The notes below the pieces were generated by a model. That model was not told where the DNA came from. It saw nothing but the letters and a program-made list of their open reading frames with translations, and searched no databases. From Oscillospiraceae bacterium CM (GTDB lineage Bacteria; Bacillota; Clostridia; Oscillospirales; Oscillospiraceae), in the NCBI GenBank assembly GCA_022870705.1, contig CP072107.1, positions 1,238,501 to 1,302,500 of the forward strand: 64,000 nucleotides of DNA. The letters run 5' to 3'. Made by a program: the position numbers and the translations under genes. Positions within the stretch are counted from its first letter, which is position 1. Each line of letters starts with the position of its first letter. Positions 1 through 8,606 of the stretch are shown here, piece after piece.

Positions 1-889
1 TTTTTTCAGACGTGACGCATTGCGCGACGGCATGGATCTCCATGATCAGATTGCGCCCGTCCGGGTTGTGCGGCGACATCTCACTGTCGAAATAGGCGTT
101 GGTCGGCATGAGAATGATGTGAAAATCATCGTCCTGCCCGGCGTTGTCAAGCTCCATGATCTGAGAAAATTCTGTTGAAAAGTCGGCCTTGGCGGGCTCT
201 CCGCCGCCCTCCGGCAGATAGAGAAGCATAACGGCGGCGCTGCCACGCAAAATGAGCTTGCTGCCGACCATTTTTGTCTCTTCCGGCGATAGCATGATGC
301 GGTATTTGAGCATCTCCCCAACGGGCGGATTCCCCGCCGGAACGGCGAGCTCGTCGGAGATGACAAACGTTTTTTCACGAACACCCGTCGTTGTTACAAT
401 ATCACCGCTGTCTGTCAGCGCTTCGATGCCGGCCTCGCCGTTATCCTCGAGCCCGGCGGCAATCATCGCGTCATCGTCGTTAAAACAGGATACATCCGTC
501 ATCAGGTTTACGCGGACAATGATCTTGCGTGGGTTGACCATAGAGGCGTCGGCCGACGAGAGTACGGCATTTGCCGTCACACGCGTATTCGGTGAAATAT
601 CGCCGTTCGGGGCCGTGACGGTAAACGGCACCTCTGTATTGAGCTTGCGAAGACCGCTCTCACCCTCCGGGCAGTACAACACCGTCGCGTCGACGACACC
701 GCAAATGACCGCCCTGCCGTTATCTGTTGATTTACTCCGCAGAAAAACAGTGCCGTCCGTGTCCACGATACGCAGAATGTCCGGCAGCGCGTCGGGGACG
801 ATCATCTCCATTGTTTCCTCGTTTGCCATGCTCGCATTGAGCACGCTTTTGACGTAATTTATCTTTTCCTTATTGAGAAAGATGTCCAT
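1..889 (-). CDS. SPOCS/DUF3794 domain protein, SipL-like (3' end missing)
   Basis: The frame is open from an ATG at 889 to the left edge, about 296 residues with no stop. A good ribosome site (GGAGAGG) lies just upstream. The protein begins MDIFLNKEKINYVKSVLNAS and continues with beta-rich sequence typical of DUF3794/SPOCS domains, including PDALPDILRI near the N-terminus and a second repeat-like unit around residues 160-290. In Clostridia such proteins usually end in a LysM domain; SipL of C. difficile binds SpoIVA at the forespore surface during coat assembly. The C-terminus is outside the window, so LysM cannot be checked. It follows spoVM on the same strand, which fits a spore-envelope role. 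Several DUF3794 paralogues exist per genome, so identity with SipL itself is not certain. Confidence 0.85.
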   Translation of the reverse strand, partial: MDIFLNKEKINYVKSVLNASMANEETMEMIVPDALPDILRIVDTDGTVFLRSKSTDNGRAVICGVVDATVLYCPEGESGLRKLNTEVPFTVTAPNGDISPNTRVTANAVLSSADASMVNPRKIIVRVNLMTDVSCFNDDDAMIAAGLEDNGEAGIEALTDSGDIVTTTGVREKTFVISDELAVPAGNPPVGEMLKYRIMLSPEETKMVGSKLILRGSAAVMLLYLPEGGGEPAKADFSTEFSQIMELDNAGQDDDFHIILMPTNAYFDSEMSPHNPDGRNLIMEIHAVAQCVTSEK

Positions 890-966
890 CAATCGTCCTC
901 TCCTTCAAAGAATTCTGCTTAAATATATTTGAAGGTCGGCCTTTTTATGACGGCTTGTTTAAAAGG

Positions 967-995
967 AAAAGCCGCTTTAATGAAAAACGGCTTTT
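967..995 (-). terminator. Rho-independent terminator overlapping the end of spoVM
   Basis: Inverted repeat AAAAGCCG (967-974) / CGGCTTTT (988-995). Read on the minus strand, the stem is followed by CCTTTT. The upstream arm lies inside the last codons of spoVM, whose stop codon falls in the loop. It probably ends the long rsgA-side operon before the SPOCS gene. Confidence 0.6.
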
Positions 996-1042
996 AAGAG
1001 CCCCCGGAGCAGCCTTGGCGCTCTGAAAACATAAATTCTCAA
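977..1042 (-). CDS. spoVM: stage V sporulation protein SpoVM, 21 residues, TTG start
   Basis: A 22-codon frame (21 residues plus TAA) starts with TTG, four bases after a very strong ribosome site (AGGGGAGGTC). The product begins (M)RIYVFRAPRLL and continues RGLLKAVFH. This lines up without gaps with the 26-residue B. subtilis SpoVM (MKFYTIKLPKFLGGIVRAML), keeping Tyr4, Pro9, Leu12, Gly14 and Ala18 and basic residues at 2, 7, 10 and 17. SpoVM is an amphipathic helix that recognises the positively curved forespore membrane and anchors SpoIVA; Pro9 is known to matter for this. Position supports the call: in B. subtilis spoVM also lies downstream of prpC-prkC-rsgA. The only ATG nearby is out of frame, so TTG is the start. 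It is shorter at the C-terminus than the Bacillus protein. Confidence 0.9.
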   Translation of the reverse strand: MRIYVFRAPRLLRGLLKAVFH

Positions 1043-1067
1043 TTTTTGACCTCCCCTCGCCTTTTCG

Positions 1068-1217
1068 TCAGCACCGGATGAGCATAATGCCGGCCAGTAC
1101 AAGGGCTATGCCAAGAAAAAACCACCACAGTTCAAATGGGAGAATCAGTGCCAGAATGATAAGCACACCGGCTCCCGCTATGTATAGTCCAATTGTTCTA
1201 CACGGCCACCGTCGCAT
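1068..1217 (-). CDS. 49-residue hydrophobic membrane protein of unknown function
   Basis: ATG start with an AGGCGG ribosome site eight bases upstream. The product opens with a basic MRRWPCR segment, then one or two hydrophobic stretches (about residues 9-27 and 30-47) separated by PFELWWF, and ends LIRC. No soluble domain is present. It lies between rsgA and spoVM on the same strand, with a 25-base gap to spoVM, so co-transcription is likely. I do not recognise a named family. Its position suggests a membrane or spore-related role, but that is only inference. Confidence 0.72.
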   Translation of the reverse strand: MRRWPCRTIGLYIAGAGVLIILALILPFELWWFFLGIALVLAGIMLIRC

Positions 1218-1300
1218 AAACAAAACCGCCTTTCCGAGCACTGCCGATCCGTTAGGTATCGTTACAGTATACGTTCAAGGCGGGTTTCTGTGACGCGACA

Positions 1301-2179
1301 TCATTTTTCCCAGTCGTTTTTCTGCTTTGCCAGCTCATAAAGACGCTCGTAACTCTCATGCCGCGAGGGATGAAGCAGCCCGTTTGCGACGGCCTCCAAA
1401 ACCGCGCAGCCGGGCTCACTGACATGCGCACAGTCAGTAAAACGGCAGTGACCTAAATACGGCGCAAATTCCTGAAAGAGATATGGCAGCTGCTCTTCGT
1501 CATCAAGACGCATCATGTCGGTGTCAAACGCGGAGAAGCCCGGTGTGTCGGCGATCAGCGCGCCGTTTCGCAGTTTATAAAGCTCCACATGGCGCGTCGT
1601 ATGGCGGCCGCGCCCCAGCTTTTGGCTGACGTCGCCGACTTGAAGGCCGAAGCTCGGCTCCAATGCGTTCAGAATGCTCGACTTGCCGACACCGGAATTG
1701 CCCGTGAACGCACAGACCTTCCCCGCTACGGCGTTAAAAAGCGCGTCAATGCCCTCACCAGTCGCGGCGCTTGTACGGATCGTTAAAAACCCCGCGCTGC
1801 TGTAGATGTCATATAGGCTGTCACCACGGGCAATATCGCACTTGTTGACAACGATGATGGCCTCGCAGTCATTCAAGGCGGCAATAGCCGTCATTCTGTC
1901 AACGAGATACGGATCAGTTACCGGGATGACGGCAGAGGTGATGATGACGAGCCTGTCAAGATTGGCAACCGGCGGACGGACAAACGTGTTGCGCCGCGGC
2001 AGAACATTTTCCAGAACGCCGGTACCGTCTCCGGCAGCGCTGTATTCGACGCAATCGCCGACAAGCGGCACGATCTGCTCCCGCCGGAAGCGGCCGCGCG
2101 CTTTGCAGACGCATGCTTCCTCACCGTCGGCCACGGTATAAAAACCGCTGAGTGCTTTGAGAATGACACCTTCCTTCAT
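1301..2179 (-). CDS. rsgA: ribosome small subunit-dependent GTPase RsgA
   Basis: A circularly permuted GTPase that acts late in 30S subunit maturation. An N-terminal OB-fold (about residues 1-65) precedes the G domain, where the motifs occur in permuted order: NKCD (G4), then GNSGVGKSS (P-loop), GRGRHTT (switch I) and DTPGF (G3). A C-terminal zinc site follows (HCRFTDCAH...GC). Length (292) is normal for the family. It starts four bases after the prkC stop with no clear ribosome site, which suggests translational coupling. In Bacillus the orthologue (CpgA) is a PrkC substrate and sits in the same place. Confidence 0.97.
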   Translation of the reverse strand: MKEGVILKALSGFYTVADGEEACVCKARGRFRREQIVPLVGDCVEYSAAGDGTGVLENVLPRRNTFVRPPVANLDRLVIITSAVIPVTDPYLVDRMTAIAALNDCEAIIVVNKCDIARGDSLYDIYSSAGFLTIRTSAATGEGIDALFNAVAGKVCAFTGNSGVGKSSILNALEPSFGLQVGDVSQKLGRGRHTTRHVELYKLRNGALIADTPGFSAFDTDMMRLDDEEQLPYLFQEFAPYLGHCRFTDCAHVSEPGCAVLEAVANGLLHPSRHESYERLYELAKQKNDWEK

Positions 2180-2183
2180 GCCG

Positions 2184-3977
2184 CTACGGTGAGGGCGACG
2201 TTGAAGGCGATATTGATGGTGACGGCGGCGGCGACGTTACAGTTGACGGACCCGTCGAAACCGTTAAAATAACCTGCGAATTTTTCGGCACCTGTGCGTC
2301 CTTTGGGATACTCTGGAATATTACGGTGTCTTTCGCCGTGTCGCTTGCCTGATATTGAATTTTCCATGTGAGACCATAGCTTTTCAGGCGCGACTCCGCC
2401 TGCGAAATCGGCAGACCCGTCACATCCGGCACCGTGACGGGTTCCGGCCCCGAACTGTAGATGATGAAGACGGTCATACCCTTCGTGAGCGCGTCGCCAG
2501 CCGCCGGCGTTGTTTTGATGACGTAATCCTTCGTAATGCTATCGTCTGATTGCGCCGTTGTCTTAACATCCAGGTCAAGCATCAAGCTGCTCAGAGCGCT
2601 TTGCGCCTGATAAATGTCCATATTCGACAGGTCCGGCATCGTCTGCTCCGGCTCCGGGCCGCGTGAAACGGTGAGATTGACGTCAATAAGGCTGCCGGGC
2701 TGCTTGTTATACTGGCGGTTCGGCTGCGGGTCCTGCGAGATGATGACGCCAGCCGGAATGCTCGCATCATAGACATCCGTTTTGCTAAAGTGATAAATTT
2801 GCGTATTCTCGGGATTGCCGACCACGTCGTCATACGTCAGCGTGACAAATTTCGGTACGGTGACGGTTGTTGCCTTCTGATTCCAGTTTGAAATAAAATA
2901 CGTCGCAAGGAAGACAACGGCGGCGACGAGAAAGACCGATATCAAAATGATTGAGACGAGCGATGACGTTTTCATCGCGCGCTTGGCGCTCCGGCTGTAT
3001 TCCGCGCGCGAGAGCTCCGGCGTCCGTACGACGGGACGGACAGGCTTTGGCAGAATGCTCTCCGCCTTGACAATGGCCGATGAGGGCACCTTGCGCGTCG
3101 GCTGCCCGGCCGCGTTTTTGTCCACAAACGAAAACTCAAGCGCCGGATTTTTGCGAAACTCTTCCAAATCGGCCAGGAGCTCTTCGGCCGTGGCGTAGCG
3201 GCGGTTTAAATCGGGCTCCATAGCGTGCATCGTAATGCTCTCTAAGCCAACGGGAATGTCGGGGTTTAATTCCCGCGGCATGAGCGGTATGGCGCTGATG
3301 TGCTGAATGGCAACCGAAACAGCAGAGTCGCCTTCAAACGGCAGATGGCTTGTGAGCATTTCATAGAGCACAACACCGACGGAATAAAGATCCGACCGGG
3401 CGTCCACATGGCTGCCCTTGGCCTGCTCCGGTGAGATATAGTGGACGGAGCCAAGCGCCTCCTGCGTCAGTGTATTTTGATTCGACTGCAACCGTGCGAT
3501 GCCGAAATCGGCAACCTTGACGCTGCCGTCTTTCAAAATCATGATGTTGTGCGGCTTGATATCGCGGTGGATAATCCCGCGGGAATGGGCGTGGCCGAGC
3601 GCTTTTGTCACTTGCGTTGCAAAGTGGAGCGCTTCCTTCCAGTTGAGCTGCCCTTTGCGACTGATGTACTGTTTAAGCGTGATGCCCTCAATGAGCTCCA
3701 TGACGATGTATTCAATATTGCCGGAACGGCTGACGTCGTAAACGGCAACAATATTCGGATGGGATAGCATCGCGACGGCCTGTGACTCTGTATGGAAGCG
3801 GCGTCTGAAGTCTGCGTCGTCGGATAATTCCTCTTTGAGAATTTTGACCGCGACAAGCCTGTTCAGGCGGTGACAGCGCGCCTTATAGACGACGGCCATC
3901 CCACCTGTTCCGATTTTCTCAAGGATTTCATATCTGTTGTCGAGAATCTGACCGATATATCTGTCGGTGCTCTCCAT
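2184..3977 (-). CDS. prkC: PASTA-domain Ser/Thr protein kinase PrkC
   Basis: Membrane kinase that senses muropeptides and phosphorylates cell-wall, translation and sporulation-exit proteins. The kinase domain (about 15-270) has the glycine loop GTGGMAVVYKA, HRDIKPHN catalytic loop, DFG and an activation segment ending in SPEQA. A juxtamembrane linker leads to one transmembrane helix (about 335-360), then three extracellular PASTA domains and a Pro/Ser-rich tail. The ATG at 3983 lies too close to the AAAGGAGG ribosome site; the ATG at 3977 has proper spacing and gives MESTDRYIGQ. The phosphatase gene stp lies directly upstream, the usual kinase-phosphatase pair. Confidence 0.97.
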   Translation of the reverse strand: MESTDRYIGQILDNRYEILEKIGTGGMAVVYKARCHRLNRLVAVKILKEELSDDADFRRRFHTESQAVAMLSHPNIVAVYDVSRSGNIEYIVMELIEGITLKQYISRKGQLNWKEALHFATQVTKALGHAHSRGIIHRDIKPHNIMILKDGSVKVADFGIARLQSNQNTLTQEALGSVHYISPEQAKGSHVDARSDLYSVGVVLYEMLTSHLPFEGDSAVSVAIQHISAIPLMPRELNPDIPVGLESITMHAMEPDLNRRYATAEELLADLEEFRKNPALEFSFVDKNAAGQPTRKVPSSAIVKAESILPKPVRPVVRTPELSRAEYSRSAKRAMKTSSLVSIILISVFLVAAVVFLATYFISNWNQKATTVTVPKFVTLTYDDVVGNPENTQIYHFSKTDVYDASIPAGVIISQDPQPNRQYNKQPGSLIDVNLTVSRGPEPEQTMPDLSNMDIYQAQSALSSLMLDLDVKTTAQSDDSITKDYVIKTTPAAGDALTKGMTVFIIYSSGPEPVTVPDVTGLPISQAESRLKSYGLTWKIQYQASDTAKDTVIFQSIPKDAQVPKNSQVILTVSTGPSTVTSPPPSPSISPSTSPSP

Positions 3978-4004
3978 GAGCATGCCTCCTTTCAGAAGGA
4001 CGCG

Positions 4005-4739
4005 TTATTTTCTCAGTAAAACGGCTGTGACATTATCGGGAGCGCCCCGGCCAAGCGAGAGGTCAATGAGGCGGCGGCATGTCTGTTCAACGGGCTGCCC
4101 CGCTGTAATTTCCTCAAAAAGCACTTGCTCGGGGACAACGTTTGACAGGCCGTCTGAGCATAAGAGCAAATGCTCACCATCACTGAGATTGATAAAAAAG
4201 AAATCAGGCTCTGTCTCTGGGGATGTGCCGAGCGCGCGCGTGATGAGATTTCTGTTCGGGTGGCTTGATGCCTCCTGGCGCGTCAAGTCTCCCCGGTCGA
4301 TCATGTCTTCAACGACCGAGTGATCTTTTGTCACCTGTGTGATGCCGCTTTTCGTCACATGATACGCGCGGCTGTCGCCGATGTTTAAAACGACGGTGCC
4401 GCCCGGAGAGACAGCAGCAGCCACGAGTGTTGTGCCCATCCCGGCGCAATCGCTGTCGCCGACGCTTCGCTCGTAAACGCGCGTATTGGCCAATCGTGAC
4501 GCCTCGTTCATCATTTGCATGATATCGATGATGTTGGCATTCACCACAAGGCGCTCTTTAACGGCTTCCATAAACGCGCCTGCCGCAATGTCGCTGGCTA
4601 TGTTGCCGGCCTTCGCCCCGCCCATGCCGTCACAGACAACGAGCAGCGCAATGCCCGACGGTGCGTCGTACGCGACCGAGCAGACATCCTGATTGATTTT
4701 TCGAACCTTTCCAATATCGCTTATTCCACAATAGTCCAT
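4005..4739 (-). CDS. stp: PP2C-type Ser/Thr phosphatase Stp/PrpC
   Basis: Cytosolic metal-dependent phosphatase that reverses PrkC phosphorylation. Metal-binding and catalytic motifs of the PP2C family are visible: VCDGMGG, GDSRAY, LLCSDGLSN and a C-terminal GAPDNVT. The start at 4739 gives MDYCGISDIGKVRKINQD, the standard N-terminus of the family, and is preceded by GGGAGAG; longer upstream frames only overlap rlmN. It begins one base after the rlmN stop and is followed 27 bases later by prkC. Confidence 0.96.
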   Translation of the reverse strand: MDYCGISDIGKVRKINQDVCSVAYDAPSGIALLVVCDGMGGAKAGNIASDIAAGAFMEAVKERLVVNANIIDIMQMMNEASRLANTRVYERSVGDSDCAGMGTTLVAAAVSPGGTVVLNIGDSRAYHVTKSGITQVTKDHSVVEDMIDRGDLTRQEASSHPNRNLITRALGTSPETEPDFFFINLSDGEHLLLCSDGLSNVVPEQVLFEEITAGQPVEQTCRRLIDLSLGRGAPDNVTAVLLRK

Positions 4740-4740
4740 C

Positions 4741-5784
4741 TTATGTCTCTCCCGGCTCTTTCTGCCGTATCGTCTTCCGGCGCAGCTGCCCGCAGGACGC
4801 GTCGATATCGCTGCCAAGACGGCGGCGCACCGTGACGTTGACGCCGCGAGTTTTAAGCCTTTCGGCAAAGGCTTTGACAGCTGCTGGGGTTGACGGTTCA
4901 AGGCCGCTCTCCGTCACCGCGTTGAGCGGAATGAGATTTATATGCGCGCCTGAGTTTTTCAAAAGCTGCGCTAAACGCTCGGCGTGACCGGGCGTGTCAT
5001 TAACGCCGTCAACCATGGCGTACTCAAAGGAAACGCGCCGCCCAGTCTTTCGAAAATAGCGGCGGCAGGCTTCGATGAGACGCTCAACGTTGTACGCTTT
5101 ATTGACCGGCATCAGCCGCGCGCGCGTCTCGTCATCCGGCGCGTGCAGAGACACCGACAACGTCAATTGTAATTTATCCTCTGCCAGTTTGTCAACTTTT
5201 TCTACAAGGCCGCACGTCGATAAAGAGATATGCCGCATCCCGATATTCATGCCGTTTTCATCGGAAATCAGCGATAAAAAACGCCGGACATTCTCATAAT
5301 TATCAAGCGGCTCGCCAATGCCCATTAAGACGATGTTGGAGATTTTCCGCCCGGCGTCCAGCTGGGAGAAAAGCACCTGATCGACCATCTCGGACGGCGC
5401 GAGATGACGGATAAGACCGCCGACCGTCGACGCGCAGAACGCGCAGCCCATTCGGCAGCCCACCTGCGTTGAAATGCAGACGGTATCGCCGTGGTGATAG
5501 CGCATGACTACTGTTTCAACGGCGTTACCGTCTTGGAGCTGCCAGAGATATTTGATCGTCCCGTCGTTTGAAACCTGCTTTTTTAAAATGACCGGCACCG
5601 TGATGTCAAAATGTGCGGTAAGCTTTTCCCGGAGGGCTTTTGAAAGATCCGTCATCTCTTCAAACGTCCGCGCACCCGCGTGCAGCCATTTAAAAACCTG
5701 CCCCGCGCGGTACCCCGGCTCGCCCAGCGCCACGAGGCGCTCTTTGAGCGTATCCGGCAAGAGTGACTTGATGTCTTCCTTCAT
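4741..5784 (-). CDS. rlmN: dual-specificity RNA methyltransferase RlmN
   Basis: Radical-SAM enzyme that methylates C2 of A2503 in 23S rRNA and A37 in some tRNAs. It carries the CRMGCAFC cluster motif (CxxxCxxC), a GIGEPLDN segment, and the conserved cysteines needed for the methyl-transfer mechanism near the C-terminus (SDIDASCGQL). Length 347 is typical. An AGGAGG site precedes the ATG, which overlaps the rsmB stop by four bases, indicating coupling. Confidence 0.97.
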   Translation of the reverse strand: MKEDIKSLLPDTLKERLVALGEPGYRAGQVFKWLHAGARTFEEMTDLSKALREKLTAHFDITVPVILKKQVSNDGTIKYLWQLQDGNAVETVVMRYHHGDTVCISTQVGCRMGCAFCASTVGGLIRHLAPSEMVDQVLFSQLDAGRKISNIVLMGIGEPLDNYENVRRFLSLISDENGMNIGMRHISLSTCGLVEKVDKLAEDKLQLTLSVSLHAPDDETRARLMPVNKAYNVERLIEACRRYFRKTGRRVSFEYAMVDGVNDTPGHAERLAQLLKNSGAHINLIPLNAVTESGLEPSTPAAVKAFAERLKTRGVNVTVRRRLGSDIDASCGQLRRKTIRQKEPGET

Positions 5785-7115
5785 GTGCGCCTCCTGAGCT
5801 TCGCGATAAAAAAACCGTCCGTTTCATGGCGGTGCGGCCATAGCGTGATCATCCCGGACGGCACGGTACCAATCGGTCCGGGCAAGCAAAAAGCCTCCGG
5901 CGTAAACGCGCTGTTTTCATGTAAAAACGCTTGGACGACCTGCTCGTTTTCTTCCGGAAGAAGGGTACACGTTGCATAGAGAAGGACGCCGCCGGGGCGG
6001 ACGGCGCGCGAGAGATTTTGCAGAATCTCAAGCTGCAAGGCAGGCAGCTCGGCGACTTCTTCCCGCGTTTTATACCGGATTTCCGGCTTTTTTCGAATGA
6101 CGCCGAAGCCGGAGCACGGCACGTCGGCTATGACGAGGTCTGCCTTTGCGTCAAGCGACGGGTCACCCTTTCGCGCGTCAGCGACTTTTATTTCGATGTT
6201 TGACAGGCCAAGTCTTTTGACCCCGTCGCTGATTTTTCGGCATTTCGCTTCCGTCATGTCGCGGGCAAGAATATGCCCCGTGTCGCCTGTCAAAACGGCA
6301 GCGGCAAACGACTTGCCGCCCGGGGCGGCGCAGGCATCCAAAATAAACTGGCCGGGCTCCGGCGCGGCGGCTTGAACCGCCAGAAACGCCGCCGCGTCCT
6401 GAACGAATATCTGGCCGTTTTGAAAAGCACGCAGCCGGTCGATGCGCCGGGCGGCGCGGACAATAAGCGCCTGCTCCAGATACGGATGGGCTTCGACTTC
6501 CGCCCCCTCTGCCCGGAGCGCGTTCAGCGCCGTTATGACGTCTGTTTTCAGTGTGTTAACAATGACGGTGACAGGTGGATTTTCATTATTGGCTTTTAAA
6601 AGGGCTTCAGCTTCCGATAAATCGCCGCCAAGTTCGTCGGAAAACACTTCAACGAGCCAGCGCGGATGACTGTGGCGCGTTGCCAGCTTTTCTATGTCAT
6701 CACCCGGAATATCCGGCAGCGCGTCACGATGGGACGCGACCTTGCGCAAAACGGCGTTGACAAGCCCAGCGGCGCGCGGGTTTGCGTTTTTCCGCGTCAA
6801 GGCGACAGCCTCGCTCACAGCGGCTTGTGCCGGAATTTTCGACAGAAAAAGCAACTGATAAACAGATAGGCGTAAAATATCAAGCACCTTCGGCTCCATC
6901 TTCCCCGGCTTGACGGTTGAAAACGCGCCGATATAAAAATCACACAGCGTTCTGTTTTGAATGACGCCGTAAAAAAGCCGCGTACAGAGAGACGCGTCAC
7001 GCGCGTCCAGCGTCTGATTCTTTAAAACCTCATGGAGCGCCTCGTCTGACCGGTGATTCTTCTGCCGGAAGAGCACGAGCGCTTTCAGGGCGGCTTCGCG
7101 GGCTGTCATTGGCAT
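5781..7115 (-). CDS. rsmB: 16S rRNA cytosine-967 C5 methyltransferase RsmB
   Basis: N-terminal NusB-like RNA-binding domain (about 1-130) followed by a SAM-dependent methyltransferase domain. Visible motifs are DACAAPGGKS (SAM binding), ADVPCSGFG with the PC motif, and YATCTLLPEENE with the catalytic TC motif. At 444 residues it matches the family. The start overlaps the end of fmt by ten bases. Confidence 0.96.
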   Translation of the reverse strand: MPMTAREAALKALVLFRQKNHRSDEALHEVLKNQTLDARDASLCTRLFYGVIQNRTLCDFYIGAFSTVKPGKMEPKVLDILRLSVYQLLFLSKIPAQAAVSEAVALTRKNANPRAAGLVNAVLRKVASHRDALPDIPGDDIEKLATRHSHPRWLVEVFSDELGGDLSEAEALLKANNENPPVTVIVNTLKTDVITALNALRAEGAEVEAHPYLEQALIVRAARRIDRLRAFQNGQIFVQDAAAFLAVQAAAPEPGQFILDACAAPGGKSFAAAVLTGDTGHILARDMTEAKCRKISDGVKRLGLSNIEIKVADARKGDPSLDAKADLVIADVPCSGFGVIRKKPEIRYKTREEVAELPALQLEILQNLSRAVRPGGVLLYATCTLLPEENEQVVQAFLHENSAFTPEAFCLPGPIGTVPSGMITLWPHRHETDGFFIAKLRRRT

Positions 7116-8020
7116 AGGGGGTGCCCTCTTAAATAATCCCCCGCCGCCATGCGCTTACCGCCCGGTGCCTGCACCTCCAAAAGGCGGACAGCGCCATCCC
7201 GGCAGGTAACGACAAGGCCATTCGCGTCGGCGGACAAAAATGTGCCGGGTGCGGCGCTCTTATCCGTTTGCACTGCTTCCGCCCGAAATACTTTAAAAAC
7301 GGTGCCGCCGATGTCGGCCGTCGCGACGGGCCACGGGATGAGACCGCGAATATGGCAGAGGATTTCCCGCGTGCTTTTTCCCCAGTCGATGGGGGTCATG
7401 TCCTTTGACAGTGGCGGCGCGACGGTGACAAAGCGCTCGTCCTGCTTGATGCGCGGAGCCGTCTTATCCGCCAGTGCCCAAAGCGTTTTGCTGAGCAGCG
7501 CCGCGCCGATGACGGCCAGACGCTCAAACAAATCACCGGCCGTTTCCGTATCACCGATGGGCGTTTCTTCCGTAAAGATCATATCGCCCGCGTCCATCTG
7601 CGGGGCCATATACATGGAGGTGACGCCTGTCGTCGTCTCACCGTCCAAAACGGCGCGCTGAATGGGGGCCGCGCCGCGGTATTTCGGCAGGAGCGAGCCG
7701 TGGATGTTGATACACCCATAAGGCGGCAGCGACAGTATCTCCGGCGGCAAAAGCTTCCCGTACGCAACAACGGCAATAACATCCGGCATGAGCGCGCAAA
7801 GCTGACGAAGAACCTCGGCGTCCTTCAGCGTCACAGGCTGAAAAACAGGCGTCGCGTGTGCCAGGGCCAGCGACTTCACAGGGCTCATCTGATGCTTCAT
7901 ACCGCGGTTTTGCTGCTTGTCCGGCTGCGTGAAAACACCGACGACGTCAAAGCCGTCGTCATACAGGCGCTGAAGCGACGCCGCGGCAAAATTGGGCGTC
8001 CCCATAAAAACGACTCTCAT
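7106..8020 (-). CDS. fmt: methionyl-tRNA formyltransferase
   Basis: Transfers a formyl group from 10-formyl-THF to initiator Met-tRNA. The N-terminus MRVVFMGTPNFAAASL is standard. The formyltransferase signature (INIHGSLLPKYRGAAPIQRAV), the TG(V)TSM loop and a C-terminal OB-like domain are present. Length 304 is typical. It overlaps the def stop by four bases (ATGA), so deformylase and formyltransferase are made together, as in most bacteria. Confidence 0.97.
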   Translation of the reverse strand: MRVVFMGTPNFAAASLQRLYDDGFDVVGVFTQPDKQQNRGMKHQMSPVKSLALAHATPVFQPVTLKDAEVLRQLCALMPDVIAVVAYGKLLPPEILSLPPYGCINIHGSLLPKYRGAAPIQRAVLDGETTTGVTSMYMAPQMDAGDMIFTEETPIGDTETAGDLFERLAVIGAALLSKTLWALADKTAPRIKQDERFVTVAPPLSKDMTPIDWGKSTREILCHIRGLIPWPVATADIGGTVFKVFRAEAVQTDKSAAPGTFLSADANGLVVTCRDGAVRLLEVQAPGGKRMAAGDYLRGHPLCQ

Positions 8021-8544
8021 GCTTCGCTGTCCGTTTCCTCATCTAAGGCCGCCATTTCCTCGAGCTGCTCCGGGGTTAAAATCTCCGTGGCGAGCTCTGT
8101 GAACAAGATGCCGTCCAAATGGTTAATCTCGTGGCAAAAGGCTCTGGCTGTGAGGCCGGAACCTGTCACCTCATAAAAGCTGCCGAAGCGATCCTGTGCC
8201 CGTACGGTAACGGTTTCGGGACGTGTCACAATCCCATAGACACCGGGGACGCTGAGGCAACCCTCCGTTCCCGTCTGCTCGCCGGATACGGTGACGATTT
8301 CGGGGTTTATGAGTTCCAGAACACATTCTTCCATCGCCTCGCCCTCGCCCGTCGTGTCAACAACGAGGACAGCGCGGCGCAGAACGCCGACCTGGGGGGC
8401 CGCGAGACCGACGCCGTCGGCGTTTGAGAGCGTTTCGCGCATATCGTCCAAAAGCTGATGCAATCGCGCATTAAAGTCCGTCACGGCGCGGCTTTTTTTT
8501 ATTAAAGTCGTGTCGCCGTCTTTTAAAATCTGTCGAAGCGCCAT
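8017..8544 (-). CDS. def: peptide deformylase
   Basis: Removes the N-formyl group from nascent proteins. All three metal-site motifs are present: GVGLAAPQVG, EGCLSVPG and HEINHLDG. At 175 residues it is slightly longer than the usual 150-170 because of an acidic C-terminal tail. It lies between priA and fmt, the same order as in Bacillus. Confidence 0.97.
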   Translation of the reverse strand: MALRQILKDGDTTLIKKSRAVTDFNARLHQLLDDMRETLSNADGVGLAAPQVGVLRRAVLVVDTTGEGEAMEECVLELINPEIVTVSGEQTGTEGCLSVPGVYGIVTRPETVTVRAQDRFGSFYEVTGSGLTARAFCHEINHLDGILFTELATEILTPEQLEEMAALDEETDSEA

Positions 8545-8606
8545 AGTGATTCCTATTCTCCGGCTGCAATTTGTTAGCCGCTCATTCCAGCCCGGGAAAA
8601 TGAGCG

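Noticed and set aside
1078-1293. 71-codon plus-strand frame opposite the 49-residue gene
   Set aside because: No ribosome site and no recognisable protein; the minus-strand frame has a proper start and a coherent membrane protein.
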